Shown: piece after piece, positions 18,807 through 27,093 of the stretch | Layout of the letters: every line of letters begins with the position of its first letter | Numbering within the stretch: the stretch's first letter is position 1 | Assembly: GCF_003951095.1 (NCBI RefSeq) | Contig: NZ_QXGL01000006.1 | Location: 87,584-151,583 of the forward strand | Length of the DNA stretch: 64,000 bases | Direction of reading: 5' to 3' | DNA from: Bifidobacterium goeldii | GTDB taxonomy: Bacteria; Actinomycetota; Actinomycetes; Actinomycetales; Bifidobacteriaceae | Program-made: the position numbers and the translations under genes | The notes under the pieces: generated by a model | Told to the model about the DNA's origin: nothing | Seen by the model: the letters and a program-made list of their open reading frames with translations, nothing else | Database searches by the model: none

Positions 18807-20120
18807 TCAACCCGCCCAACTCAGCACTCGGTCGCTCTGTTGAGCAAGACCGTTGCTAATCGAACTGACTACTCGACGCTTGTTCTCAAAATCCTCGTCA
18901 GTAATTCCAGGCAGCCTATGAACCCATGCAAGAGTTTCTTCTGCAACTCGCGCAAAAACAAATATCGAGCGCAACGCAAACTCGACGAGTAGCTCTTCCA
19001 ATATCACTTGGTCAGATTGGCCACCAAGCTGCGCGGCCAGTTTTTTCCAATGTCTCAGCTCAATGCGTTCCCATGAGTATTCTCCGCCGATGCTCATAGC
19101 AAGCTTGCGATCTTTGCGATTCGTTGTATAAGGAAAAAGAGAGGCAATATCGTACAACGGAGCAAGATGTGCACTTTGCCCAACAGGCTCGAGAATTGCA
19201 TAGTTCTTTGCATGAGCATCCGACCCCGCGATGAAGAAATTAAAAACCAGCGCCGTAAAAAACAGTCGCACGTCATCCTCAGGAAAATCATTATCACGCA
19301 AAAACTGCACGATATTCACTGCGCTTGGCCCTCCATCGGATTGGTATTTCTTAGCAGTCATTACCCCCATCGCCTGGCAGAGATCCTCCTGATGCACACG
19401 TCGTACAGCAGCCGGTATGACATCGTCATTAACAATACGATCCCATCGCTCGCTCACTATCGCAGGCACAGTACCAAATATTCGGTACTCAGTCATCGCC
19501 ACAGGTATACCAAGCTGTTCCGCTGTTTTTAGGCAAAGATACTCATTAAACGCTTGCTCATGCAGTCCGCGTATTCCCGGCTTGATGATATGCGTAGTTG
19601 CCGCCGCACCTTCAGCCTCGTACCACTGACCATTGGTAAAACGCAGCGCTATTTTATCTTGCGCGCCATTAAGCGACCAGTGTTCACCTTCGTTCTGCCA
19701 CGAAGCTTGCTGACTACCAGTGATGCTCATGAGCCGCTCACCGATTTGTTCTTCAGTGATTGGCGTAATCTGCTCTCCCAACGCAGTATTTATATCCTTC
19801 TGCGCATCGACAAACTGCACACCACCTCCGCAATCCAGTCCCACAGCAGTAAGCAGCGCGAATGGATTGCGAGCATTGACACTATATTTCCTCGCAATGC
19901 GCTGCCGTATCGATGGATCATCTGGCAAAATGCCGTCAATATAAGCTTCGACCGGTTCGCCCGTCCAAGCTTCGACGCGACGAGGCATTGACAGTGAAAG
20001 CCTCGCGTCACTTGGACTTTCCTGGTAATAAGTGAACGTGTGCTTACCGGAGGGATCCTCCTGAAGGACGCCAATTGGAATTCCCTCAAGCAAGACTTTA
20101 AGCGTTTTGGTCTTCGCCAT
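18807..20120 (-). CDS. hipA: HipA-type serine/threonine kinase toxin
   Basis: 437 residues from the ATG at 20120 (GAGGAGAC upstream), overlapping hipB by 23 bp. HipA kinases arrest growth by phosphorylating targets such as glutamyl-tRNA synthetase, giving persistence. Seen here: the N-subdomain (VLLEGIPIGVL), the autophosphorylation loop SLNGAQDK, the catalytic GSDAHAKN, and the metal-binding HLAPLYDIAS. Length is normal for the family and all key motifs are intact, so it should be active. Expression is probably repressed by HipB at the paired operators upstream. The target in this organism is not known. Confidence 0.9.
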   Translation of the reverse strand: MAKTKTLKVLLEGIPIGVLQEDPSGKHTFTYYQESPSDARLSLSMPRRVEAWTGEPVEAYIDGILPDDPSIRQRIARKYSVNARNPFALLTAVGLDCGGGVQFVDAQKDINTALGEQITPITEEQIGERLMSITGSQQASWQNEGEHWSLNGAQDKIALRFTNGQWYEAEGAAATTHIIKPGIRGLHEQAFNEYLCLKTAEQLGIPVAMTEYRIFGTVPAIVSERWDRIVNDDVIPAAVRRVHQEDLCQAMGVMTAKKYQSDGGPSAVNIVQFLRDNDFPEDDVRLFFTALVFNFFIAGSDAHAKNYAILEPVGQSAHLAPLYDIASLFPYTTNRKDRKLAMSIGGEYSWERIELRHWKKLAAQLGGQSDQVILEELLVEFALRSIFVFARVAEETLAWVHRLPGITDEDFENKRRVVSSISNGLAQQSDRVLSWAG

Positions 20121-20730
20121 TAGCTGTCTCCTCATCTTGACTGTCATCATTGCTTCGTAGAGCATCGAAAATGCTTCCAGGCTCATTCTTCGAGTCATCC
20201 GAAGAATGGCTCATCCGCTGGAGTAACGACTCCACAGACTTGAGATACGACTGCATCGCCTCACTGGAAGGGTTCAGCACAGATTGCCCAAGACTATCTT
20301 GCAGATTCCATAATTGAGTCGCACGTTCTATTGCTTGCTGAAAGGAGCGCTGATTCGACTTAGAAAATAAGGAAACATAGCCACTCCCAAACGCATTGGA
20401 TTTAGATTGCGCGGATTGATCTTCGTCACGCTCACTTCCACGTGCATCGGCATCCGTTTCACCAACAGTTGCCATATCATCCCGGCTTTCTGCACTGCTA
20501 GGAACGTTATAGGAAATCGTGCAGGACACGTTCAGCACGCGGCACAGCTTAAGTATCCTGCCTACGCTGGCATTAGTGTTTTTACCTTGTTCGAATTGAT
20601 TGATCCATGGGCGGCTCAATCCAGTTTGATCGGCAAGTTCAGCCTGAGTGAGCCCTGCCGCAATGCGAGCATCACGCAATCCGACGGCTAGCTGCCGAAC
20701 AGACTGAATATCACTGGACATGCGTGCCAC
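20098..20730 (-). CDS. hipB: HipB-type antitoxin/repressor with long C-terminal tail
   Basis: 210 residues starting at GTG 20730 (GGGG stretch upstream) or ATG 20721. Residues about 10-75 form an XRE helix-turn-helix (AGLTQAELADQTGLSRPWINQFEQGK). The remaining 130 residues are polar, acidic and probably disordered or helical, far longer than the roughly 90-residue E. coli HipB. It should bind HipA and repress the operon; the two CTAACAT-N8-ATGTTAG sites just upstream fit its operator. Confidence 0.85.
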   Translation of the reverse strand: MARMSSDIQSVRQLAVGLRDARIAAGLTQAELADQTGLSRPWINQFEQGKNTNASVGRILKLCRVLNVSCTISYNVPSSAESRDDMATVGETDADARGSERDEDQSAQSKSNAFGSGYVSLFSKSNQRSFQQAIERATQLWNLQDSLGQSVLNPSSEAMQSYLKSVESLLQRMSHSSDDSKNEPGSIFDALRSNDDSQDEETANGEDQNA

Positions 20731-20761
20731 AAACTACCCCTATCCCCCGTGTTAGTTTTTT

Positions 20762-20783
20762 CTAACATTGTACACGATGTTAG
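20762..20783. promoter_or_regulatory. hipBA operator 1
   Basis: CTAACAT-N8-ATGTTAG, a 22-bp dyad 31 bp upstream of hipB. The same 7-8-7 pattern recurs 61 bp further on, which strongly suggests dimeric repressor sites bound by HipB. Confidence 0.7.
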
Positions 20784-20810
20784 GTAATCGCAACATATTG
20801 TATGAGAAAT

Positions 20811-20856
20811 TGTTAGGTATTGCTAACATTACATCCGATGTTAGCAATACCTAACA
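20811..20856. promoter_or_regulatory. hipBA operator 2 inside a 19-bp inverted repeat
   Basis: The core CTAACAT-N8-ATGTTAG (20823-20844) is extended to perfect 19-bp arms (TGTTAGGTATTGCTAACAT and its complement). It may combine a HipB site with a terminator or a promoter-proximal hairpin. Confidence 0.7.
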
Positions 20857-21001
20857 ATGCATCATCAGCGCACCTACAGGCACGTCATAGGTTTTTCATA
20901 TAGGGCGGCTCTTGTGTCGCGAGGCGCGCTGTGTTTCCATGATCTGAACGGTATTTTGGCGCGCAGGGATTGGCGCCGCACATCACACATGGGGGCTTGC
21001 G

Positions 21002-21136
21002 ATGACGACTACACCTTACACAGCACTTGATTTTGCAGAAGCGTACTTACTACGCGGCGGAACGCCATCATCATCCAACGCATACGATGTTTCCGCAGAC
21101 GAAAACACCGATTCCATCCGTGAAACATTCGCGTGA
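21002..21136 (+). CDS. Possible 44-residue small protein
   Basis: An ATG at 21002 with GGGGGC upstream opens a 44-codon frame: a short helical part (LDFAEAYLLRGG) followed by a Ser/Asp-rich acidic tail ending ETFA. No family recognised. Base use resembles the coding DNA around it, but support is limited to the start context and open frame. Confidence 0.35.
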   Translation: MTTTPYTALDFAEAYLLRGGTPSSSNAYDVSADENTDSIRETFA

Positions 21137-21247
21137 AACATCACGCTTATACGAAATCAACGGCATAGAAATCCGCAGAACATGCGAAAACCGTAGTTTT
21201 ACATGCTGCACTGTGCCCTCACCTACTCCTTGCCTTGCTATGCCGCC

Positions 21248-22786
21248 TCATACTTGCTCAAGTTCGGGCGGGCGGCGGGTGGAGAAGTGGAACATCAGGG
21301 CGGCGAGCACAATGCCAGCAATAGCCACGCCCGTCAGCACCCACATGCTGTGCGCAAATCCCAGCAAATACGATTCCGCATCACTCGCACCCCCATCAGC
21401 CGCTGCAGCAGCAAACTCAGACAAAAGCGCACTCGCCACAGCCGTACCAATCGCACCGGCCAACTGTTGCACCGTGTTCATCACCGCTGAACCATCGGCG
21501 TTTAATCGCGCCGGCAACTGGTTCAACGAATGCGTTTGATCTGGCACCAGCACAAAACCAGAGAACGCCATAAACGCCGCATATGCGAGCGCAACCGCCC
21601 ACACGTTGCCAGACGTGGCAATAAACACCACGTCCATCACCGTTACAATCACAAAACCAGTCACAATAAACTTCGGCGGGAAATGATTCTTCAACGCACC
21701 GCCAATCATCGGCGCAGAAATCGCGCCAACCACTGCGCCCGGCAGCAAAATCAGCGCCGCTACCAGCGAGCCAAACCCATAGCCGCGCTGCAACAGAATC
21801 GGCAGCATGAAATTCAATCCCAGTACGCCACCGGAAGCCATGAGCAAAATCATCATGCCCAGCGAAAATCCAGGGTATGCGAACACGCGCACTTCAATCA
21901 GCGGATGAGTCATGCGCAGTTGAGCGACTACAAACACAGCCAACACTGCAATGCTCGCCGCCAGCAGCGCCCAGAATCGCCAGTCACCATTCCACGCAAC
22001 GAAGAAGCTCACAGCAACAATCAGTCCTGAAAGACCTGCGGCAACGAGCAGCAGCGACGGCACGCTAATCGTGGCATTCTACGCACCCGCGCCTTTCGAG
22101 CCGCCAGCATGCCGAATCTCCGGCACAGTCGCCATACCCAACACCAACGAGATCACCAGGAACGGCAGCATCGTGTAGAAAATCCAATGCCAGTTAAGCC
22201 ACTCCATCACCAGTCCACCAAACACCGGGCCAATAGCCGGCGCTGCACACGTAACGAGGCTCACAATGCCGAGCATCGTACCGCGGCGCTCAAGAGGCGC
22301 TTTTTCCAGAATAATATTGGTGATCAGCGGCAGCGAAATGCCAGTACCGAGCGCCATCACAAGCCTCGCGGCAAGCAGCATCGGGAAGTTGACGGCAAAC
22401 GCGCCAATCAGCGTGCCGAGAGTAAAAATTGCCACCGCCACCACAAACAGCGCTTTCGTAGCAAAACGGCGCACCATAAACGGCGAAACAGGAATCGCTA
22501 CTGACAGCAACAGCAAATAGCCCGTAGTAAGCCATTGCACTACTGACGCGGAGACTGCAAATTCGCGCATAAGCGTGGAATACGCAATATTGAGCGATGT
22601 TTCCGACAAGATGCCAAGGAACGTGAGAATTGCGAGCGCCACCACCGCGATGACGAGCTTCGCACCAGCCGGGCGTTTCGCAGATTCCACCGACTCCCCT
22701 GCTCGCGCAGCCCGCGCGTTCTGTGTGTTCTGTGTGCTCTGTGCATTCTGTGTGCTCCGTGTGCTCCGTGCATCGCTCACGTTCAT
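21248..22786 (-). pseudogene. DHA2-type MFS drug efflux transporter interrupted by an in-frame TAG
   Basis: The start at 22786 follows AAAGGCG. The first part has a Ser/Thr/Gln-rich N-terminus (STRSTQNAQSTQNTQ) and six membrane segments, with MFS motifs such as LSETSLNIAYSTL and the antiporter motif GIVSLVTCAAPAIGPVFGG. A TAG at 22079-22081 follows GSKGAGA. Reading through it in the same frame gives NATISV and then the remaining membrane segments to 21248. No frameshift is needed: a single codon separates the halves of an about 512-residue EmrB/QacA-like exporter. Inactive unless the stop is suppressed or a sequencing error. Confidence 0.8.
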
Positions 22787-22828
22787 GCATTCGCCTTTCT
22801 GATCAGCACCATGATTGTTGTATATCAA

Positions 22829-23102
22829 ACAATCTCATGGTAATGGCGAATGTTACGCGAAACTCACTGAGATACGTACCTCAACTACTCACCTCAACAC
22901 AGACACAGTCGGCGCACATCTCAACACAACCCACACAATCGCCGGCATTCCAGCCCTTCCGATACCATGGTGGGCGGTGGTTTGACCCGAATCCGACCAG
23001 TATGCGGACAAGTGCGGCGCAATCGGCGCACCACGCCGGGCCAAACATACAGACAGACTAGAAACGGCGGAATTCCAACCTTATCTTAAGGAGACACTGC
23101 AA
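22829..23102. other. Promoter-bearing spacer upstream of ettA
   Basis: About 270 bp between the divergent MFS remnant and ettA. It contains the AAGGAG site of ettA at its end; no other gene or strong structure was seen. Confidence 0.4.
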
Positions 23103-24779
23103 GTGGCAGAATTCATTTACCAGATGATCAAGGCGCGCAAGGCGTTCGGCGACCGCGTGATCCTCGACGACGTGACGCTGAGCTTCCTGCCTGGCGCAAA
23201 AATCGGCGTGGTCGGCCCGAACGGCATGGGTAAGTCGACGCTGCTCAAGATCATGGCCGGTCTTGAAACCGTCTCGAACGGCGAAGCGTACCTGACGCCA
23301 GGCTTCACGGTCGGCATCCTGCAGCAGGAGCCACCGCTGGATGATACGAAGACCGTCGGCGAGAACATCAAGATGGCGTTCGGTGAGATTGCCGAAAAGG
23401 TGGCGCGTTTCAACCAGATCGGCGAAGAGATGGCGAACCCGGACGCTGACTTCGACGCACTGATGGAAGAAATGGGCAAGCTGCAGACCGAAATCGACGC
23501 GGCCAACGGCTGGGATCTCGACTCGCAGCTCGAGCAGGCGATGGACGCACTGCAGTGCCCCGACCCAGATACACCGGTCAAGGTGTGCTCCGGTGGTGAA
23601 CGCCGTCGTGTGGCATTGTGCAAGCTGCTGCTCGAAGCTCCGGATCTGCTGCTGCTCGACGAGCCTACCAACCACTTGGATGCTGAGTCGATCCTGTGGC
23701 TGGAGAAGTTCCTGCACCAGTACAAGGGCGCGGTTATCGCCGTCACCCACGATCGTTACTTCATGGACAATGTGGCCGAGTGGATCTGCGAGGTCGACCG
23801 CGGTCACCTGTACCCGTACAAGGGCAACTACTCCACGTACTTGGAGACGAAGGCCAAGCGTATGGAGATCCAGGGCGCTAAGGATGCCAAGCTCGCCAAG
23901 CGCTTGAAGGACGAGCTCGACTGGGTGCGTTCTTCGCCGAAGGCCCGCCAGGCTAAGAACAAGGCTCGTCTGGAACGTTACGACCAGATGGAGCAGGAGG
24001 CACGTAACAACAAGAAGCTTGACTTCTCCGAGATTCAGATTCCGGCCGGCCCGCGCTTGGGTTCGCTGGTGCTTGAAGCAAACCACTTGCACAAGGCGTT
24101 CGGTGATCGCGTGCTCATCGACGATCTGAGCTTCACGCTGCCGCGCAACGGTATTGTCGGCGTGATCGGCCCGAACGGTGTGGGTAAGTCCACGCTGTTT
24201 AAGACGATCGTTGGCCTCGAACCGCTCACCAGCGGCGAACTGAAGATTGGCGACACTGTGAAGATCAGCTACGTTGATCAGAACCGTGAGGGTCTTGACC
24301 CGAACAAGAACCTGTGGGAAGCAGTCTCCGGCGGTCTTGATTTCATTGACGTTGCTGGCGTGGAAGTGCCGACTCGCGCCTATGTGGCCAGCTTCGGTTT
24401 CAAGGGTTCCGACCAGCAGAAGCTCACCGGTGTGCTCTCCGGTGGTGAACGTAACCGTTTGAACCTGGCACTGACCTTGAAGCAGGGCGGCAACCTGCTG
24501 CTGCTCGACGAGCCTACGAACGATTTGGATGTTGAGACGCTGGAAAGCCTTGAAAACGCGCTGCTGGGCTTCCCGGGTTGCGCTGTGGTGATCTCCCACG
24601 ATCGTTGGTTCCTCGACCGTGTTGCCACGCACATCCTCGCGTGGGAAGGTGACGACGAAAACCCGGCCAAGTGGTACTGGTTCGAAGGTAACTTCCAGGC
24701 ATACCAGGAGAACCGCGTCGCCCGCCTCGGCGAAGACGCCGCTCGCCCGCACCGCCTGCATCGTAAGCTGACGCGCTGA
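23103..24779 (+). CDS. ettA: Energy-dependent translational throttle protein EttA (ABC-F)
   Basis: 558 residues with a GTG start behind AAGGAG. Two ABC domains: first Walker A GPNGMGKST and signature CSGGERRR, then Walker B LLLLDEPTNHLD; second Walker A GPNGVGKST, signature LSGGERNR and LLLLDEPTNDLD. No membrane domain. The inter-domain arm and the length match EttA, which binds the ribosomal E site and gates entry into elongation according to ATP/ADP ratio. High GC and strongly biased codons suggest good expression. Confidence 0.93.
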   Translation: MAEFIYQMIKARKAFGDRVILDDVTLSFLPGAKIGVVGPNGMGKSTLLKIMAGLETVSNGEAYLTPGFTVGILQQEPPLDDTKTVGENIKMAFGEIAEKVARFNQIGEEMANPDADFDALMEEMGKLQTEIDAANGWDLDSQLEQAMDALQCPDPDTPVKVCSGGERRRVALCKLLLEAPDLLLLDEPTNHLDAESILWLEKFLHQYKGAVIAVTHDRYFMDNVAEWICEVDRGHLYPYKGNYSTYLETKAKRMEIQGAKDAKLAKRLKDELDWVRSSPKARQAKNKARLERYDQMEQEARNNKKLDFSEIQIPAGPRLGSLVLEANHLHKAFGDRVLIDDLSFTLPRNGIVGVIGPNGVGKSTLFKTIVGLEPLTSGELKIGDTVKISYVDQNREGLDPNKNLWEAVSGGLDFIDVAGVEVPTRAYVASFGFKGSDQQKLTGVLSGGERNRLNLALTLKQGGNLLLLDEPTNDLDVETLESLENALLGFPGCAVVISHDRWFLDRVATHILAWEGDDENPAKWYWFEGNFQAYQENRVARLGEDAARPHRLHRKLTR

Positions 24780-24799
24780 ATCGCAGCGCGCGCTGTCCG

Positions 24800-24848
24800 C
24801 GCGGTTTACTCATTACGTGGTGAATCATTACGTAATAAGCAAACCGCG
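24800..24848. terminator. Hairpin downstream of ettA
   Basis: Arms 24800-24817 and 24831-24848 pair over 18 positions with two mismatches (CGCGGTTT outer stem perfect). It starts 20 bp after the ettA stop but has no T tract; termination or mRNA stabilisation are both possible. Confidence 0.5.
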
Positions 24849-24882
24849 TGCGCACCTAATAAACGCACATCGCATATCATGC

Positions 24883-24919
24883 ATCGGGCGGATCTTGGTA
24901 CATTCAAGGTCCGCCCGAT
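24883..24919. terminator. GC-rich hairpin
   Basis: Arms ATCGGGCGGATCTTG (24883-24897) and CAAGGTCCGCCCGAT (24905-24919) pair over 15 bp with one wobble and a 7-nt loop. Second hairpin in the ettA-tesB spacer. Confidence 0.5.
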
Positions 24920-24941
24920 CTGCGTTTACCCCATTTGTGCC

Positions 24942-25054
24942 GCGGAGCGTGACCGGGAGCGGGTGCAGTACATCGTCAATCGCACAAAACCCTTATTTTT
25001 CAACGTTTTGCGAGCTTAGTCGCAATGTTCGATTCGCTCCCGGTCACGCTCCGC
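24942..25054. repeat. 20-bp perfect inverted repeat flanking a 73-nt structured core
   Basis: Arms at 24942-24961 (GCGGAGCGTGACCGGGAGCG) and 25035-25054 are perfect complements. Inside lies a smaller imperfect stem (CGCACAAAAC with GTTTTGCG). The whole could fold as a long branched RNA or mark a miniature mobile element. No ORF. Confidence 0.6.
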
Positions 25055-25076
25055 GTCACGAAATGCAATTCATCTG

Positions 25077-25130
25077 CGCCTAACCCGCGCCTAACCCATA
25101 CCTAACGCGCGCCTAACGCGCGCCTTACGC
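25077..25130 (+). repeat. Short tandem CCTAAC-type repeats
   Basis: The unit CCTAACGCGCG and near variants recurs about five times just before the tesB promoter region. Function unknown; a low-complexity spacer. Confidence 0.5.
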
Positions 25131-25214
25131 TCGTTACAAAACACCCTGTCGCTCTTTACCTGCAACCGATAGACTGCACGGCAGAACAATCGTCAAATGC
25201 AAGGAGTGGCAACA

Positions 25215-26126
25215 ATGACGCAGGAGAAGCTCACACCGTTGGAGCGTCTAGTGAAGGTACTGAATCTGGGAGAACCCTCACAGTACCGAGGGCACACCTA
25301 CGTCAACGGCGAGAGCCTGTACTTTCCTACCGGCCGCGTATACGGCGGCCAGGTTATCGCACAGTCGCTGATCGCCGCTTCTAAAACCGTGGCTCCAAGC
25401 CGTTTGCCGCATTCGATACACGGTTATTTCATTGCCGCAGGTGACATTCGCCAGGATTTGCTGTTTGATGTGGAATCGTTGCGCGATGGTCGTTCGTTCT
25501 CTGCGCGTCGCGTAAACGTTACGCAGTCAGAAGGCCCGATTTTGACTGCGATTACTAGCTTCCAGGAGCAGGGGCAGTCAGGCGTGGAGTTTGCTGATCC
25601 GATGCCGGAAAATGTGCCGGATCCGGAAGGCTTGACGAGCGCGAAGGAACTGATGGAACCGTATGCGGATAAGTCGCCGTTTGCGAAGTTTTATGCGAAG
25701 AAGTCGCCGTTTGATATTCGCCATGTGACGCCGACGATCATGTTGGGTGCGGATCGTGAGAGCGCGAAGCATGATTCCGGTAAGCAAATGGTGTGGATGC
25801 GCGCCGACGGTCATGCAGATGTGCCGCAGGTGATGCATCGCGCAATGTTGGCGTTGGGGTGCGATCAGGTGATGATGGAGCCGGTGTTGCGCCGCGCTGG
25901 GTTGAGTATTTCAACGCCGGGTATTTCGTATGCGTCGATTGATCATTCGATGTGGTGGTACCGCGATATTGATATCAATCAGTGGCATTTGTATGTGCAG
26001 GATACACCGACTGCAGCGCACGGGCGCGGTTTGGGTATTGCGAAGGTGTATTCGCAGGATGGTGATCTGGTGGCGGCGATGACGCAAGAGGCGATGATTC
26101 GCGTGCCGCAGACTGCGGCAGAGTAG
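25215..26126 (+). CDS. tesB: Acyl-CoA thioesterase II
   Basis: 303 residues from the ATG at 25215 (GCAAGGAG upstream). Double hot-dog thioesterase of the TesB family: VYGGQVIAQSLIAA near the N-terminus and HSIHGYFIAAGD, then in the second half YASIDHSMWWYRDI and TAAHGRGLGIAKVYSQDG, which are standard TesB motifs. It hydrolyses medium to long acyl-CoA to free fatty acid and CoA. Single gene with its own promoter region. Confidence 0.93.
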   Translation: MTQEKLTPLERLVKVLNLGEPSQYRGHTYVNGESLYFPTGRVYGGQVIAQSLIAASKTVAPSRLPHSIHGYFIAAGDIRQDLLFDVESLRDGRSFSARRVNVTQSEGPILTAITSFQEQGQSGVEFADPMPENVPDPEGLTSAKELMEPYADKSPFAKFYAKKSPFDIRHVTPTIMLGADRESAKHDSGKQMVWMRADGHADVPQVMHRAMLALGCDQVMMEPVLRRAGLSISTPGISYASIDHSMWWYRDIDINQWHLYVQDTPTAAHGRGLGIAKVYSQDGDLVAAMTQEAMIRVPQTAAE

Positions 26127-26171
26127 GGGTTTGCAGGATTTATTAGGTGGCGGATTTATTAGGTGGTAGAC

Positions 26172-26263
26172 GCTCCCCCAGTCAGCTGCGCTGACAGCCC
26201 CCTCAGCCGAGGGGGCCAAGCTAGCCGCCCACTTCGCCTACGGACAACCCACTAGGTTGTCCG
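26172..26263. repeat. REP-like hairpin cluster downstream of tesB
   Basis: Three small dyads in a row: GTCAGC-TGC-GCTGAC (26181-26195), GCCCCCT-CAGCCG-AGGGGGC (26196-26216) and CGGACAAC-N7-GTTGTCCG (26241-26263). A similar CCTCAGCC..GGGGGCC string follows near 26274-26293. This resembles the repeated extragenic palindromes found in bifidobacteria, and may also terminate tesB. Confidence 0.5.
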
Positions 26264-26388
26264 CTTAACGGCTCAGCCTCAGCCAAGGGGGCCCATACCG
26301 CACCCACCTAATGCGTATCTGCATTATCTAGCCACCTCAACTAAGAGGGTTGGGCTACCGCACCCGTAGCAGCGCGAGAATTCTATAA

Positions 26389-26450
26389 GTGTGCATATCC
26401 GGCTTGCTGCGAACCCTAAGGGGGTATCCAAATAGACCGGATATGCACAC
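26389..26450. repeat. 62-bp interspersed hairpin repeat, unit A
   Basis: Outer 14-bp perfect arms GTGTGCATATCCGG / CCGGATATGCACAC enclose a conserved centre with CCTAAGGGGGTATCC. Three more units of exactly 62 bp occur at 43992, 44147 and 44378. Confidence 0.9.
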
Positions 26451-26541
26451 AACGGTTGTAATGACCCGGATAGGCACACAATGGGGTTTGCAGATGAGGC
26501 GATCGACTCGACTTACCCTGCTATTACCCCCACTAGGGGCA

Positions 26542-27093
26542 TCAACTTTGGGGCTGGTGGGTGGTTTTGATGGCGGCGGGGGCAACGCCGCGGCGGGCGC
26601 GGGCTTCTTTCATTTTGGGATTTTCTGGCCCTTCGGTCGGCGGTAGCTGGCACAGCCATTCGCCTACGATGCCGATCACCATATCAATCAGGCAGATAAT
26701 CGCAGCAAGCGCACACTGGGTAACCGCTTGCGCATAATATTCCGCTTCGATGTGCTCAATCACCATGAGAATCTGGCCAACATACCAGCCAGTAAGCATC
26801 GCACCGGCCAAGCCTAGCGCTTTCGCGAGCATCAGCGTCGTCACCGCGCGCGTAGGGTCGAGTGGCTTCAGCTGTGCACGCTTCGCTGGGTCTGTTGTCG
26901 CGTACTGATGCACTTGCATGGCCAAAATCAGCACGGTAATGCCGAGCATGAGCAGAATTACGGAAACAAACCAGGGCGCGCCGATCAGCGATGTGCCGGA
27001 TGATTCGCCGATTTGCGCAACCAGTGCGCCAACAATCACGCCCAACACAATGAGTACTGGAAACTGCCACCAGGGTGTGCGATGGACTTTCAT
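26542..27093 (-). CDS. DUF3180 membrane protein
   Basis: 183 residues with four hydrophobic segments (FPVLIVLGVIVGALVAQIG, FVSVILLMLGITVLILAM, LAKALGLAGAMLTGWYVG, LAAIICLIDMVIGIVGEWL), the layout of the actinobacterial DUF3180 family. Its ATG overlaps the folBK stop (ATGA) and GGAGG precedes it. In Actinobacteria DUF3180 genes habitually follow folK; the role is unknown. Confidence 0.85.
   Translation of the reverse strand: MKVHRTPWWQFPVLIVLGVIVGALVAQIGESSGTSLIGAPWFVSVILLMLGITVLILAMQVHQYATTDPAKRAQLKPLDPTRAVTTLMLAKALGLAGAMLTGWYVGQILMVIEHIEAEYYAQAVTQCALAAIICLIDMVIGIVGEWLCQLPPTEGPENPKMKEARARRGVAPAAIKTTHQPQS

Noticed and set aside
23058..24761. 567-codon minus-strand frame opposite ettA
   Set aside because: Composition artefact; the ABC-F gene on the plus strand has both Walker and signature motifs.
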